Below, piece by piece: positions 5,950-13,435 of a DNA stretch of 13,455 nucleotides. The notes beneath the pieces are model-generated. The model was not told the DNA's origin and searched no databases. It saw nothing but the letters and a program-made list of their open reading frames with translations. Location of the stretch: contig JAHEFU010000063.1 in NCBI GenBank assembly GCA_024645305.1, positions 1-13,455 on the forward strand, read 5' to 3'. Position 1 is the stretch's first letter. Every line of letters begins with the position of its first letter. Origin of the DNA: Planctomycetales bacterium (lineage in GTDB: Bacteria > 4484-113 > JAFGCY01). A program made the position numbers and the translations under genes.

Positions 5950-7833
5950 TTACTTGACGAGCAGGTAACCCTGCATCTCCTGATGCAGAGCACTGCAGAA
6001 GTTCGTGCAGTAATAGGCGAACACGCCGGGCTTGTCCGCGACGAAGGTCACGCTCTTGGTCTCACCCGGATCGATCACGAGGTTGATGTTGTAGCCGCCG
6101 ATGCCGAGGCCGTGCAGCTCATCCGTGGTCTGTTCGATGTTCGTCACATGGATCGTCACCGTGCTGCCGCGCGGAACCTCGACATCCGTCGGTGTCAGCG
6201 TGGAGCGTGTGGCGATCATCTTGATCTCAACGTTGTTGCCATTGACTGTCATGCCGGCATCCGCGATGTCCCAGATGGCATGGGGATTGGTGTTCTCCTC
6301 CATCGGGTAGACCTCGATCGGATCAAGCAGGTCCGCCGGGCAGGCCTGGGCGTAATGCGGCTCAGGTTCCGTATAGGACTCGTAGAGCATCTTCATCTTC
6401 GAGCCCGTGATGTCAATCAGCTGACTGCTTTCCGGCTGGCTCGGACCGACATTGAGATGCCGTCCATGGGACAGCTTGTTCATCGCCAGGACATACTTGC
6501 CGTAGGGCTTGGCGGAGTCACCGCCGGGCACCAGCAGGTGTCCGATGTTGTAGGCGCAGGGAATCGTATCCAGCACCTCGCCGGTGTTGACATCCCACTT
6601 GGCGATGGCGCTGTCAATGTAGAGACTTGTGTAGGCGAAGCCCTTGTCGTCATACTGTGTATGCAGCGGCCCGTTGCCGACCTGGCACTCCAGCAGGGCA
6701 ATGCTGTCGTAGTTGAGGACGGGGATGCCATCCTCGTCGCCGGTGTAATCCTTCGCCTCGATCGCATCCAGCATGTTCTGGAAGCTGTAGACGGTGGTGA
6801 CCGCTTCCAGCTTTCCGCTGCCGACGAACATGGTGCCGTCAGGGGTGACGTCCACGCCGTGAGGGCTCTTGGGAATCGGGATCAGGTAGCAGATATCCTT
6901 GTCAACGGCGGGGTCAATGATCTGCACGCCATCCATCATCGTGCCCTTGCCAGCGTTGACAGCGGCTTCCGCCAGCTTCCAGTTGACAGCGATGATGTAG
7001 TCACGGTCATTCGCCGAAGCCGTCTTCTCAAGCTCGCCGGTGGCGCGCTCAGAGTTGTAACAGGTGAAGAACACCCAGTCAGCCGAAGGTCCGCGACCGG
7101 TAGAGCCGAGATCCCAGTTGAAGGGCGGGGTCATGATCTGGAAACCGTTGCTCATCTCGCCTGTATCCGGATCAACCTTCAGAGCCCCCACGAGACCCTT
7201 CCACTCTGTGGCATAGTTCTCAATAGAGGAGTATGTGCCCTTCGGGATCGGGATCGAGAAGCGGCTGGCATAGGTCAGGTACTCAGTATTGGAAGTACAG
7301 AAAGATCCGCCGTGCAGTCCGGAGCAGTTGGGGATCGGGCCGATGATCTGCTTGGTCTTGAAGTCACGCAGGTCAATGCGGGCATAGCGGCTGTTGGCAT
7401 TGTCATTCACGAACAGCCAGCGGCCGTCATATTCGGCATTCTTGCGCGAGAGTGTCGGGTGATGCACATCGCCCCAGGTGAAGTCACCCAGCATTTCCTT
7501 GCTTTCGTTGTCAAAACCGTAGCCGGTGGCGGGATACGGCGCGAAGACAGGAATGGTGGAGATGTGGCGCATCGAGGGGATGCCGGCCACATAGACCTGA
7601 CCGCTGTGGCCACCGCTGTAGAACAGGTACATGTCGTCCAGGTCACCTGGAGCAACATAGGTCTGCGTTGCAGCATCCGCCTGGGAGCCGGTCGCAGCCC
7701 GTTCCGAACCGCGGGCCCTAGTGTCCTCACCATCTCCGCTGCCACCACAGCCCCAGACGATGTATGCCATTGCCCCAAGGGCAAGGATGAACCAGAACCA
7801 GCGCTTGGATGCATGGCTTGTGGTTGCTTGCAT
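5950..7833 (-). CDS. nosZ: Nitrous oxide reductase NosZ, clade II, predicted lipoprotein
   Basis: The terminal reductase (N2O + 2e- + 2H+ to N2 + H2O), 627 aa, acting outside the cytoplasmic membrane. CuZ histidines are visible in the beta-propeller: DVHHP (H124, H125), GLHGG (H174), SPHGV (H325), PLHTQ (H391), GHLLV (H432) and EPHYA (H493). CuA ligands in the C-terminal cupredoxin domain are H574 (DELHG) and CTNFCSALHQEM (C609, C613, H617, M620). The N-terminus has no twin-arginine motif; a hydrophobic segment ends VWGC, with C29 followed by GGSGDG, as in lipoproteins. The ATG at 7831-7833 has GAGGAGG 6 nt upstream and lies 10 nt past the cytochrome c stop; a 42-codon upstream extension has no such site. 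No C-terminal haem domain is fused. All copper ligands are present, so the enzyme should be functional. Confidence 0.97.
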   Translation of the reverse strand: MQATTSHASKRWFWFILALGAMAYIVWGCGGSGDGEDTRARGSERAATGSQADAATQTYVAPGDLDDMYLFYSGGHSGQVYVAGIPSMRHISTIPVFAPYPATGYGFDNESKEMLGDFTWGDVHHPTLSRKNAEYDGRWLFVNDNANSRYARIDLRDFKTKQIIGPIPNCSGLHGGSFCTSNTEYLTYASRFSIPIPKGTYSSIENYATEWKGLVGALKVDPDTGEMSNGFQIMTPPFNWDLGSTGRGPSADWVFFTCYNSERATGELEKTASANDRDYIIAVNWKLAEAAVNAGKGTMMDGVQIIDPAVDKDICYLIPIPKSPHGVDVTPDGTMFVGSGKLEAVTTVYSFQNMLDAIEAKDYTGDEDGIPVLNYDSIALLECQVGNGPLHTQYDDKGFAYTSLYIDSAIAKWDVNTGEVLDTIPCAYNIGHLLVPGGDSAKPYGKYVLAMNKLSHGRHLNVGPSQPESSQLIDITGSKMKMLYESYTEPEPHYAQACPADLLDPIEVYPMEENTNPHAIWDIADAGMTVNGNNVEIKMIATRSTLTPTDVEVPRGSTVTIHVTNIEQTTDELHGLGIGGYNINLVIDPGETKSVTFVADKPGVFAYYCTNFCSALHQEMQGYLLVK

Positions 7834-7843
7834 GATATCCTCC

Positions 7844-9094
7844 TCAGTTTTCGTGCGTCTGTGACGCGGGCTCGCCATCACTGGCGGGAACTGTACTTGT
7901 GGCGGCGTCTGTCTCTTTCTCTGCGTCCGCTTTCTGCTGTTTGAATTTCTCGTAGGCAAGGTGCATCAGTCTGGCGGCTTCAGCCTTGTCCTCATCGGTA
8001 AGGATGATTTGTTTGGAAAGGACGACTGCCATCGTGCCACTCGGGTTGGCAAGGAAGTCCTCGAGCGTACGCCCGAATCGGCGGGGGACATCCTCGGCTG
8101 CCTGGGCCAGGTCAGGCCCGATCTTGGTGGCTGAGAAGATTCCGAGGCTGGAGACGTCGTGGCAGATGAAGCAGGTGTTCTCCACAAAGAAACGGCCGTC
8201 ACCCTCGAGCATCATCTTCTCACGGGCGGCCTCCGCCTCGGTTGGCTCGTCCTTCAGGCCAGTGATGGGCAATAGCTCCAGCGGGACGTCGTGCTTGCGC
8301 CAGCTGAGCATCAGCATCGTTACGGCCTGGGCTTCGTCAGTCTTCAGTCCGAAGTTCGGCATGATTGAATCGGAAGTATAAGCCTTGGGATCCTGCAGGT
8401 GCCCGACCTGCCAGTTGAAGACGGAAGGGAAGTTTGTCAGGCGTTCGAAGTCATACTGTTCCGGGTGCTTGTCCCCGATATCGGTCAGGTCCGGCCCGAT
8501 AGTGCCTCCGCGTGAATTGATTGTATGACAGGCCCGGCAGCCTTTTTCATTGACAATCTGCTTGGCGAGGTTGAGGCGGCTCATGCCTTCCACCTCACGG
8601 TCGAAGCGGTGACAGGTGTTGCACTTCATCTCCATGAAGGCGTAGGGCTCGGGGATCTTGTAATCCTCGGCCAGCTGGCTGTCGAGCAGGGGATCCTCCC
8701 AGTGCTTGATCCAGCCATGGGCATCCTTCAGGCCTGTGGCACTGCCCTGTCCACCATGACAGAGGGTGCAGCCGAACTTTTCAATCGGGTGATTCTCAAG
8801 GGGTCCGGTGGGATGGGAGCGGAATGGCTCGGGTGCATCATCCAGTCCCGCCCAGGTCACACCCAGATGACAACTGATACAGCGGTCAACCCGGCTGGCG
8901 GGTTCCACCCAGATCTGCTGGACTCCGGCTGGCACTGCAGCGGCTTTTTCAGGTCCCAGCTGTTCCTCGACGAGGATCCTGAATTCCGCCTGGTATTCGA
9001 GGTATCCCGGAGAGGCATTGCGCTGGGTGGCCCAGCCGAGGGCCAGCAGGGAGAGGACACCCGATACCAGTAACATTAGTTGGTCGCGTTTCAT
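7844..9094 (-). CDS. Membrane-anchored pentaheme cytochrome c, electron link from the bc module to NosZ
   Basis: A 416-aa cytochrome with five CXXCH haem sites: CISCH (72-76), CTLCH (109-113), CNTCH (158-162), CRACH (186-190) and CFICH (308-312). A hydrophobic N-terminal helix (residues 6-22) without a clear cleavage site suggests a membrane anchor with the haems outside. The fourth haem lies in a class I cytochrome-like domain with IGPDL (199-203) and a likely Met ligand at SIMPNFG (M245). The fifth lies in a similar C-terminal domain with IGPDL (325-329). The last 40 residues are charged and of low complexity. It follows cytochrome b by 11 nt and precedes nosZ by 10 nt, so it probably replaces cytochrome c1 and feeds CuA. 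The ATG at 9092-9094 fits GGAGGAG with a 5-nt spacer; a GTG one codon earlier is too close. Confidence 0.9.
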   Translation of the reverse strand: MKRDQLMLLVSGVLSLLALGWATQRNASPGYLEYQAEFRILVEEQLGPEKAAAVPAGVQQIWVEPASRVDRCISCHLGVTWAGLDDAPEPFRSHPTGPLENHPIEKFGCTLCHGGQGSATGLKDAHGWIKHWEDPLLDSQLAEDYKIPEPYAFMEMKCNTCHRFDREVEGMSRLNLAKQIVNEKGCRACHTINSRGGTIGPDLTDIGDKHPEQYDFERLTNFPSVFNWQVGHLQDPKAYTSDSIMPNFGLKTDEAQAVTMLMLSWRKHDVPLELLPITGLKDEPTEAEAAREKMMLEGDGRFFVENTCFICHDVSSLGIFSATKIGPDLAQAAEDVPRRFGRTLEDFLANPSGTMAVVLSKQIILTDEDKAEAARLMHLAYEKFKQQKADAEKETDAATSTVPASDGEPASQTHEN

Positions 9095-9105
9095 CACATC
9101 TCCTC

Positions 9106-10473
9106 CTACAGCTGCGGCGGGAATTCCGGCCAGGCCTGCCAGGGCCAGATGACGGTCCAGTAGGGACCCCTCATGTATGTGCCGAGATACGTCAGTGCAA
9201 TCACTGCCAGGCAGACAATGATGAATATGGTGTTCTGCAGGCGTCGTTCACGGCTGAACCAGACTCCGACAGCGCTGCGTGAGCTCTTGTCAATGAACGG
9301 AGTGAGGAAGCCCCACAGCAGCATTGCCGAGGGTATCAGCACACCGCCGAGGAATCCACCGTTGATGGTGAAGCCGCCGAGCCGGATCGTTGTGATGGCA
9401 ACCAGCTCCTGCAGCCAGAGGAAATACCATGGTGCCTTGGCCGGGTTCGGCGTAACCATGGGATTGGCAGCCTCCTCCAGGGGTGAACCGAGCCAGACCG
9501 CAAGGGCACTGGTCAGTGCAAACGTCAGCAGGCAGACGATCGTGATCCGTCTGACAACAGCCGGCACCGCGCGCACCTTGTGCTTGTCCTCGTCAACCAG
9601 GCTGGCCTCCACCGTAGCAGTACGGCCGGCAGTGACGCCGAGCAGCGAATATGTCTTGCTGGGGGTCGGCCTGCTCTCCTGTGCTCGCTCCTCGAGGGCC
9701 AGCCGGTCATCACAGGCCATGCCGTCCTTGCGGATGCGCCACATGTGCCAGAGGAACAGACCCGTGACGATCAGGGGCAGGAACATGCAATGCAGCACGT
9801 AGAACCTGATCAGGGTGTTCTGGTTGATCTCGTTGCCACCGAGCAGGAAGAAGCGTATCTCATCACCATAGCCCGGCACTGCCTGGGCGATATTCGTTCC
9901 GACCGTGATGGCCCAGTAGGCCAGCTGGTCCCAGGGCAGCAGGTACCCCGTAAAGCTCAGGAACAGGGTGAGGACCAGCAGCACGAGTCCGATCCACCAG
10001 TTGAGGGGCCTGAACTGCCGGGCCAGTCCGCCATTCCTGTAGGAACCGGTCAGGAACACACGCACCATGTGCAGGAAGACCATGGCAACCATCATGTGCG
10101 CCGCGATGCGATGGCTGGCCCGCAGGAATGCCCCGTAGCTGATTGCGAACTCGATATCTTTGATCGAGGCATAGGCCCGTTCCACTGAAGGAATGTAGTG
10201 GAACATGAGAATCACGCCGGTGAACACCAGGTAGAAGAACAGGAATGCCGTGATCGTGCCCAGCCAGAAGCTGTACTTCACGCTCAGGGATGCCAATGAG
10301 ATCTTGTTCGGAAACCAGTGCAGCAGGAAGTTGGTGACCACTGCGTCGCCGGCCTCCCGTTCACTGCGGGGGCTCCAGCTCCAGCTCCAGTCGGCCAGCC
10401 TGAATCCGGCGGGCTTCCGAGCCGCTCCGGCTTCAGTCAGGTCCTCGGGATTCTTTAATGTTCTTGACTTCAC
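9106..10473 (-). CDS. Cytochrome b of a bc-type quinol oxidoreductase (b6 plus subunit IV in one chain)
   Basis: A 455-aa integral membrane di-haem subunit that oxidises quinol at the outer face and recycles electrons. Haem ligands are H121 and H135 (H-x13-H) in helix B, and H228 and H243 (H-x14-H, as in b6 rather than mitochondrial b) in helix D. The cd-loop WAITVGTN (187-194) and GYLLPWDQ (176-183) are typical. At the Qo PEWY position it has APWYF (347-351). The C-terminal half supplies the subunit IV helices. A linker of about 60 charged residues (250-305) separates the halves. The start is GTG at 10471-10473, with GAGGAG 6 nt upstream and only 2 nt after the Rieske stop. A Trp-Ser repeat (WSWSWS, 29-34) marks the N-terminal extension. 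With the Rieske and pentaheme proteins it forms a dedicated bc-like complex. Confidence 0.93.
   Translation of the reverse strand: MKSRTLKNPEDLTEAGAARKPAGFRLADWSWSWSPRSEREAGDAVVTNFLLHWFPNKISLASLSVKYSFWLGTITAFLFFYLVFTGVILMFHYIPSVERAYASIKDIEFAISYGAFLRASHRIAAHMMVAMVFLHMVRVFLTGSYRNGGLARQFRPLNWWIGLVLLVLTLFLSFTGYLLPWDQLAYWAITVGTNIAQAVPGYGDEIRFFLLGGNEINQNTLIRFYVLHCMFLPLIVTGLFLWHMWRIRKDGMACDDRLALEERAQESRPTPSKTYSLLGVTAGRTATVEASLVDEDKHKVRAVPAVVRRITIVCLLTFALTSALAVWLGSPLEEAANPMVTPNPAKAPWYFLWLQELVAITTIRLGGFTINGGFLGGVLIPSAMLLWGFLTPFIDKSSRSAVGVWFSRERRLQNTIFIIVCLAVIALTYLGTYMRGPYWTVIWPWQAWPEFPPQL
10373..10390. repeat. Short tandem repeat, 3 x 6 bp, inside the cytochrome b gene
   Basis: Three perfect copies of CTCCAG in a row encode the WSWSWS stretch near the N-terminus of cytochrome b. 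It lies in the non-conserved extension before the first membrane helix, so copy-number slippage would keep the frame and change only this tail. Confidence 0.6.
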
Positions 10474-10475
10474 GG

Positions 10476-11018
10476 CTAGCTCCTCACGGTCAGCCGCCAG
10501 AGCTTGTCGGCAGGCCTGGACTTGTCAACGATTAACTGGCCGTCATCGACAGCGATCTCCAGCGTATAGTAGTCAAGCGGGCGCGGGGCAGGGCCCGCGA
10601 AGTTAGTGCCGTCAGCCCTGAACAGGCTGCCGTGGCAGGGACAGTGGAATTCGAAGCCGCCTTCAGCATCCGGCATCTTCGCCAGCTGGACGGTGCAGCC
10701 CAGATGGCTGCAGATCGCGCCGATGCAGTGCAGGGTGTCCTGTTCCCGGAAGATGAAGACGCGGTGCTCTGCCACGAACACTCCGCCCTCCGTGAAGCGT
10801 TCCAGCGCACCGACCTTGAAGCGGCGGGGCGGCTCGTAAAGCACGTTCGGGATGACGGAACGGAAACTCATCGCCGCCGGAATCGCAAGGGCCAGCCCAA
10901 CTGTTGCCAAGCCGGCACTGCCGACGAATCCGCGGCGTGAGACACCCTGCTCCTTACTTTTCTCAGGCACCGTGGGATTGCCACCCTCAGCCGGCTGTTC
11001 ATTGTCAGAACTGCTCAT
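10476..11018 (-). CDS. Rieske [2Fe-2S] protein of the bc-type complex
   Basis: A 180-aa protein with a twin-arginine signal (SRRGFVGS, residues 27-34) followed by a hydrophobic helix (35-52), which probably stays as membrane anchor while the Fe-S head is exported folded. Both cluster motifs are complete: CSHLGC (103-108; ligands C103 and H105) and CPCHGS (126-131; ligands C126 and H129), with C108 and C128 placed for the usual disulfide. The length is typical. The ATG at 11016-11018 follows GGAGG with a 9-nt spacer and overlaps the end of the upstream oxidoreductase gene by 14 nt, indicating coupled translation. It should take the first quinol electron and pass it to the pentaheme cytochrome. 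Confidence 0.94.
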   Translation of the reverse strand: MSSSDNEQPAEGGNPTVPEKSKEQGVSRRGFVGSAGLATVGLALAIPAAMSFRSVIPNVLYEPPRRFKVGALERFTEGGVFVAEHRVFIFREQDTLHCIGAICSHLGCTVQLAKMPDAEGGFEFHCPCHGSLFRADGTNFAGPAPRPLDYYTLEIAVDDGQLIVDKSRPADKLWRLTVRS

Positions 11019-12909
11019 AGTAGAGTACCTCCATTGTCATTGCGTCGGTCGGGCAGCGGATCGCGCACAGACCGCAGCGGATGCAGCGCTCGTCATCCTT
11101 GATCATCACGGACATCTGTTCACTGCCGTCCAGCCCCGCCATTTGCAGAACCTTCTGCTGGTCTTCAGTCTCCAGCATCACTTCCTCAAAGGGAACGAGC
11201 TTCAGGCACTCGGTCGGACAGACATCCACACAACGATTGCACAGTACGCACTTCAGTGGGTCATAGATAGTCTGGATATGGCAGGCCAGGCACCGGCTGG
11301 CCTGATCGCCGGCCTGCGCATCAGCATAGCTTTCCTCGACCTCGCTGATGCCCGTGCGGCGTCCCAGATCGGTTGTCGGGGGAGCCTCGCGCGGCTTCTG
11401 CTCGTACTCATCCTCGCGCTCGAACCGGTTCGTTTGGATCTTCTCGAAACGCAGGCGAAAACGCGGTTCGGGCCTGCTGCCGCGCAGCAGATTGTCAATT
11501 GAGGCGGCGGCCCGCTTGCCGTCAGCCACGCCGTCGATCAGGTTGCGCGGACCGTAGGCCACATCCCCTCCGGCATAGATGCCGCGGGAAGTTGTGGCAT
11601 TGGTTTCTGGATTGACCTTGATGGTGCCGGCAGGACTCAGTTCGATGCCATCTCCCGGCTTGATGAAGTCCAGTTCCGCCTGCTGGCCAATTGCCAGAAT
11701 GACGAGGTCAGCTTCCACTTCCTCAACGATGCCTTCATCGAAAATCGGGGAGAAACGGCCATCCTCATCATATGTGCGCTTGACACCGATCAGTTTCACG
11801 GTGTCAACATGGCCATTCCCATGGAAGCTGGAGACACCTCGCTGGTGCAGGATCCTGATGCCCTCGCGCACGGTATCCTCGAATTCCTCGCGGCCCTGTT
11901 CGGTTCGCGTGACCGGCATTTCCACATGGCTCTCGAGACAGGCCATTGTGACCTGTGCGCCGCGCCGCGCCGCAATCCGCGCCGCATCCAGGGCGGACTG
12001 GAAGCTGGAACCATGTGTTTCCAGTTCCGGTTCAGCACTCATGGCGCGCAGGGCCATGCGGGCGGCATCAAAGGCCACGAGACCACCACCCAGGACCAGC
12101 ACCTTGCTGGCCTTGGGCACGCGGTAACCATTGTTTATGTTTATCAGGTAGTCAATCGCACGCACGACGCCGTCAAGGTCGCTGCCGGGACAGGTCAGGC
12201 CCCGGCCCTTCTGCAGGCCGATGCCAATGAAGGTGGCTTCGAAGCCCTGCTCCTTGAGCTCATGAATGCCGAATTCCGCAGTAAGTGGAGTGTTGTATCT
12301 GAAGTCCACTCCAAGATTGGCAATGAACTCAATCTCGCGGTCCAGCATACTGCGGCTGAGGCGGAATTCCGGGATCCCGTGGTAGGCCATGCCACCGCCG
12401 CGCTGGCTGGCCTCAAACACCGTAACGCTGTAGCCCAGCAGAGCAAGGTCATGGGCACAGGCCAGACCGGCCGGCCCGGCACCCACCACGGCCACCTTGC
12501 GTCCGGAGCCCTGGTTCGAAGGTTTGTTTTCCTGGTTGCTCAGGTGCCACAACCATTTGTTGCCCGGTTCGGCCACGCCCTCGATCAAGGTGTTGACTGT
12601 ATCGGGAGCCTTGCTTTCCACGCCGAACTTGTCCATCACTACCCGCTTGAGAGCCCTGATGGAGACCGGTGCGTCAAACAGGCCGCGGCGGCATTTGTCC
12701 TCGCAGGGGGCCGCACAGACCCGGCCGCAGATTGAAGCCAGGGGGTTGGGGGAGCGGGCCGTGAGGAATGCCTCCTCGAAGCGACCTTCCTCAATCAGCT
12801 GTACGTAGCGCCCACTGTCGGTCAGTACAGGACAGGCCATCTGGCAGGGAATGCGGCTGGTCCAGTAGTTCACGTCAGGCAGGCTGACCTTATATACAGG
12901 TTTGCTCAT
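11005..12909 (-). CDS. FAD/NAD(P) oxidoreductase of GltD/NfnB/DsrL architecture with C-terminal double [4Fe-4S] ferredoxin domain
   Basis: A 634-aa soluble protein without signal or membrane helix. The N-terminal GltD-type Fe-S region has C22 and C26, then C61, C65, C69 and C73. A first Rossmann fold starts at KVAVVGAGPAG (138-148, FAD). A second lies at VLVLGGGLVAFDAAR (270-284, NAD(P)). The FAD-binding end motif is GIYAGGDV (443-450). Two ferredoxin motifs close the protein: CVLCNRCVDVCP (554-565) and CIRCGLCAIRCP (609-620), with an extra CLAC at 540-543. The NAD(P) fold carries about 27 extra residues (about 285-313) relative to plain GltD. The architecture resembles NfnB and DsrL, which move electrons between NAD(P)H, flavin and Fe-S partners. 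No glutamate synthase large subunit or dsrAB is nearby. The ATG (12907-12909) overlaps the regulator stop as ATGA, with GGAGGGG 4 nt upstream. Its role in N2O respiration is inferred only from position. Confidence 0.85.
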   Translation of the reverse strand: MSKPVYKVSLPDVNYWTSRIPCQMACPVLTDSGRYVQLIEEGRFEEAFLTARSPNPLASICGRVCAAPCEDKCRRGLFDAPVSIRALKRVVMDKFGVESKAPDTVNTLIEGVAEPGNKWLWHLSNQENKPSNQGSGRKVAVVGAGPAGLACAHDLALLGYSVTVFEASQRGGGMAYHGIPEFRLSRSMLDREIEFIANLGVDFRYNTPLTAEFGIHELKEQGFEATFIGIGLQKGRGLTCPGSDLDGVVRAIDYLININNGYRVPKASKVLVLGGGLVAFDAARMALRAMSAEPELETHGSSFQSALDAARIAARRGAQVTMACLESHVEMPVTRTEQGREEFEDTVREGIRILHQRGVSSFHGNGHVDTVKLIGVKRTYDEDGRFSPIFDEGIVEEVEADLVILAIGQQAELDFIKPGDGIELSPAGTIKVNPETNATTSRGIYAGGDVAYGPRNLIDGVADGKRAAASIDNLLRGSRPEPRFRLRFEKIQTNRFEREDEYEQKPREAPPTTDLGRRTGISEVEESYADAQAGDQASRCLACHIQTIYDPLKCVLCNRCVDVCPTECLKLVPFEEVMLETEDQQKVLQMAGLDGSEQMSVMIKDDERCIRCGLCAIRCPTDAMTMEVLYYEQF

Positions 12910-13379
12910 ACATCCCCTCCGTCTTTCGCGGGAACAGGCATATCATCGGATTTGCGAACCAGGCGTCCCAGCCCGCGCAGCTCAAGCTCGGACAGGCGGA
13001 TGCCCCCGAGGAACTCCCTGACCTGCTGATTGATGATGGTGGCCAGCTGTCCGAATACGCAGGACTGGCCATCGCATATCGCCGGGGTCTGGGTGCAGCT
13101 CATTTCGCCGACCGGACCGTCCATCGCCTCGAAGACATCGAGCATGATGATGTCCTCCGCCGGCTGGGCCAGGATGAATCCCCCGGAAGGGCCGCGGGTG
13201 CTGGATACGAATCCGGCCCGGGCCAGCCGCTGGAGCACCTTGGAGAGATGGTTCTCGGAACGAGTCAGCCGTTCGGCTATCACGCGGGCGGTCTGCGGTT
13301 CGCCATTGGCGCCAGCCAGCAGAACCATTGTGTGCAATGCCATTGCAGCTGCCTCTGAAATGTTCCAGGCTTTGGCCAT
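12906..13379 (-). CDS. Rrf2-family Fe-S-type transcriptional regulator
   Basis: A 157-aa winged-helix regulator. The N-terminal helix-turn-helix is followed by the Rrf2 wing signature RGPSGGFILAQP (62-73). Three cysteines after it, C95, C102 and C107 (C-x6-C-x4-C), match the cluster-binding loop of IscR/NsrR-type members, although those usually show C-x5-C-x5-C or a near variant. It probably binds a [2Fe-2S] or [4Fe-4S] cluster and senses NO, redox state or Fe-S supply. The ATG at 13377-13379 is chosen because GGAG lies 5 nt upstream; a GTG two codons earlier directly abuts that site. It is first in the operon, overlaps the next gene by 4 nt, and has a perfect inverted repeat over its promoter, so it likely represses itself and the nos genes. 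The exact subclass is uncertain. Confidence 0.9.
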   Translation of the reverse strand: MAKAWNISEAAAMALHTMVLLAGANGEPQTARVIAERLTRSENHLSKVLQRLARAGFVSSTRGPSGGFILAQPAEDIIMLDVFEAMDGPVGEMSCTQTPAICDGQSCVFGQLATIINQQVREFLGGIRLSELELRGLGRLVRKSDDMPVPAKDGGDV

Positions 13380-13390
13380 TTCCACTCCAA

Positions 13391-13435
13391 ACAGGTATTC
13401 CGGTATCAGAATACCTGTTATCTTGGATAAGTCAA
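13391..13435 (-). promoter_or_regulatory. Operon promoter with overlapping operator (inverted repeat)
   Basis: A perfect 10-bp inverted repeat, ACAGGTATTC (13391-13400) and GAATACCTGT (13409-13418), with an 8-bp spacer. A third GGTAT half-site inside the spacer (13402-13406) makes a nested dyad with ATACC (13411-13415). On the minus strand a -35 TTGACT (plus 13430-13435) and a -10-like TATTCT (13408-13413) are 16 bp apart, and the -10 lies inside the repeat. A protein bound here would block RNA polymerase, as expected for autorepression by the Rrf2 regulator. The Rrf2 start codon is 12 nt from the repeat edge. Confidence 0.65.

Noticed and set aside
5983..7944. Long open frame of 653 codons on the plus strand opposite nosZ
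   Set aside because: It lies wholly antisense to a gene with all NosZ ligands, shows no domain or ribosome site, and is explained by codon bias of the real gene leaving the opposite frame free of stops.
7834..7959. 42-codon N-terminal extension of NosZ
   Set aside because: The stretch is antisense-like and very Arg-rich, overlaps the cytochrome c gene, and lacks a ribosome site. GAGGAGG stands directly before the ATG at 7833.
8990..9007. GGTATTC/GGTATC sequence resembling the Rrf2 operator
   Set aside because: It lies within the cytochrome c coding sequence (GYLEYQ), is not an inverted repeat, and is best explained by codon usage.
11005..12909. Glutamate synthase small subunit (gltD)
   Set aside because: The two C-terminal ferredoxin motifs, the insertion in the NAD(P) domain, and the lack of a large subunit nearby argue against a role in glutamate synthesis.
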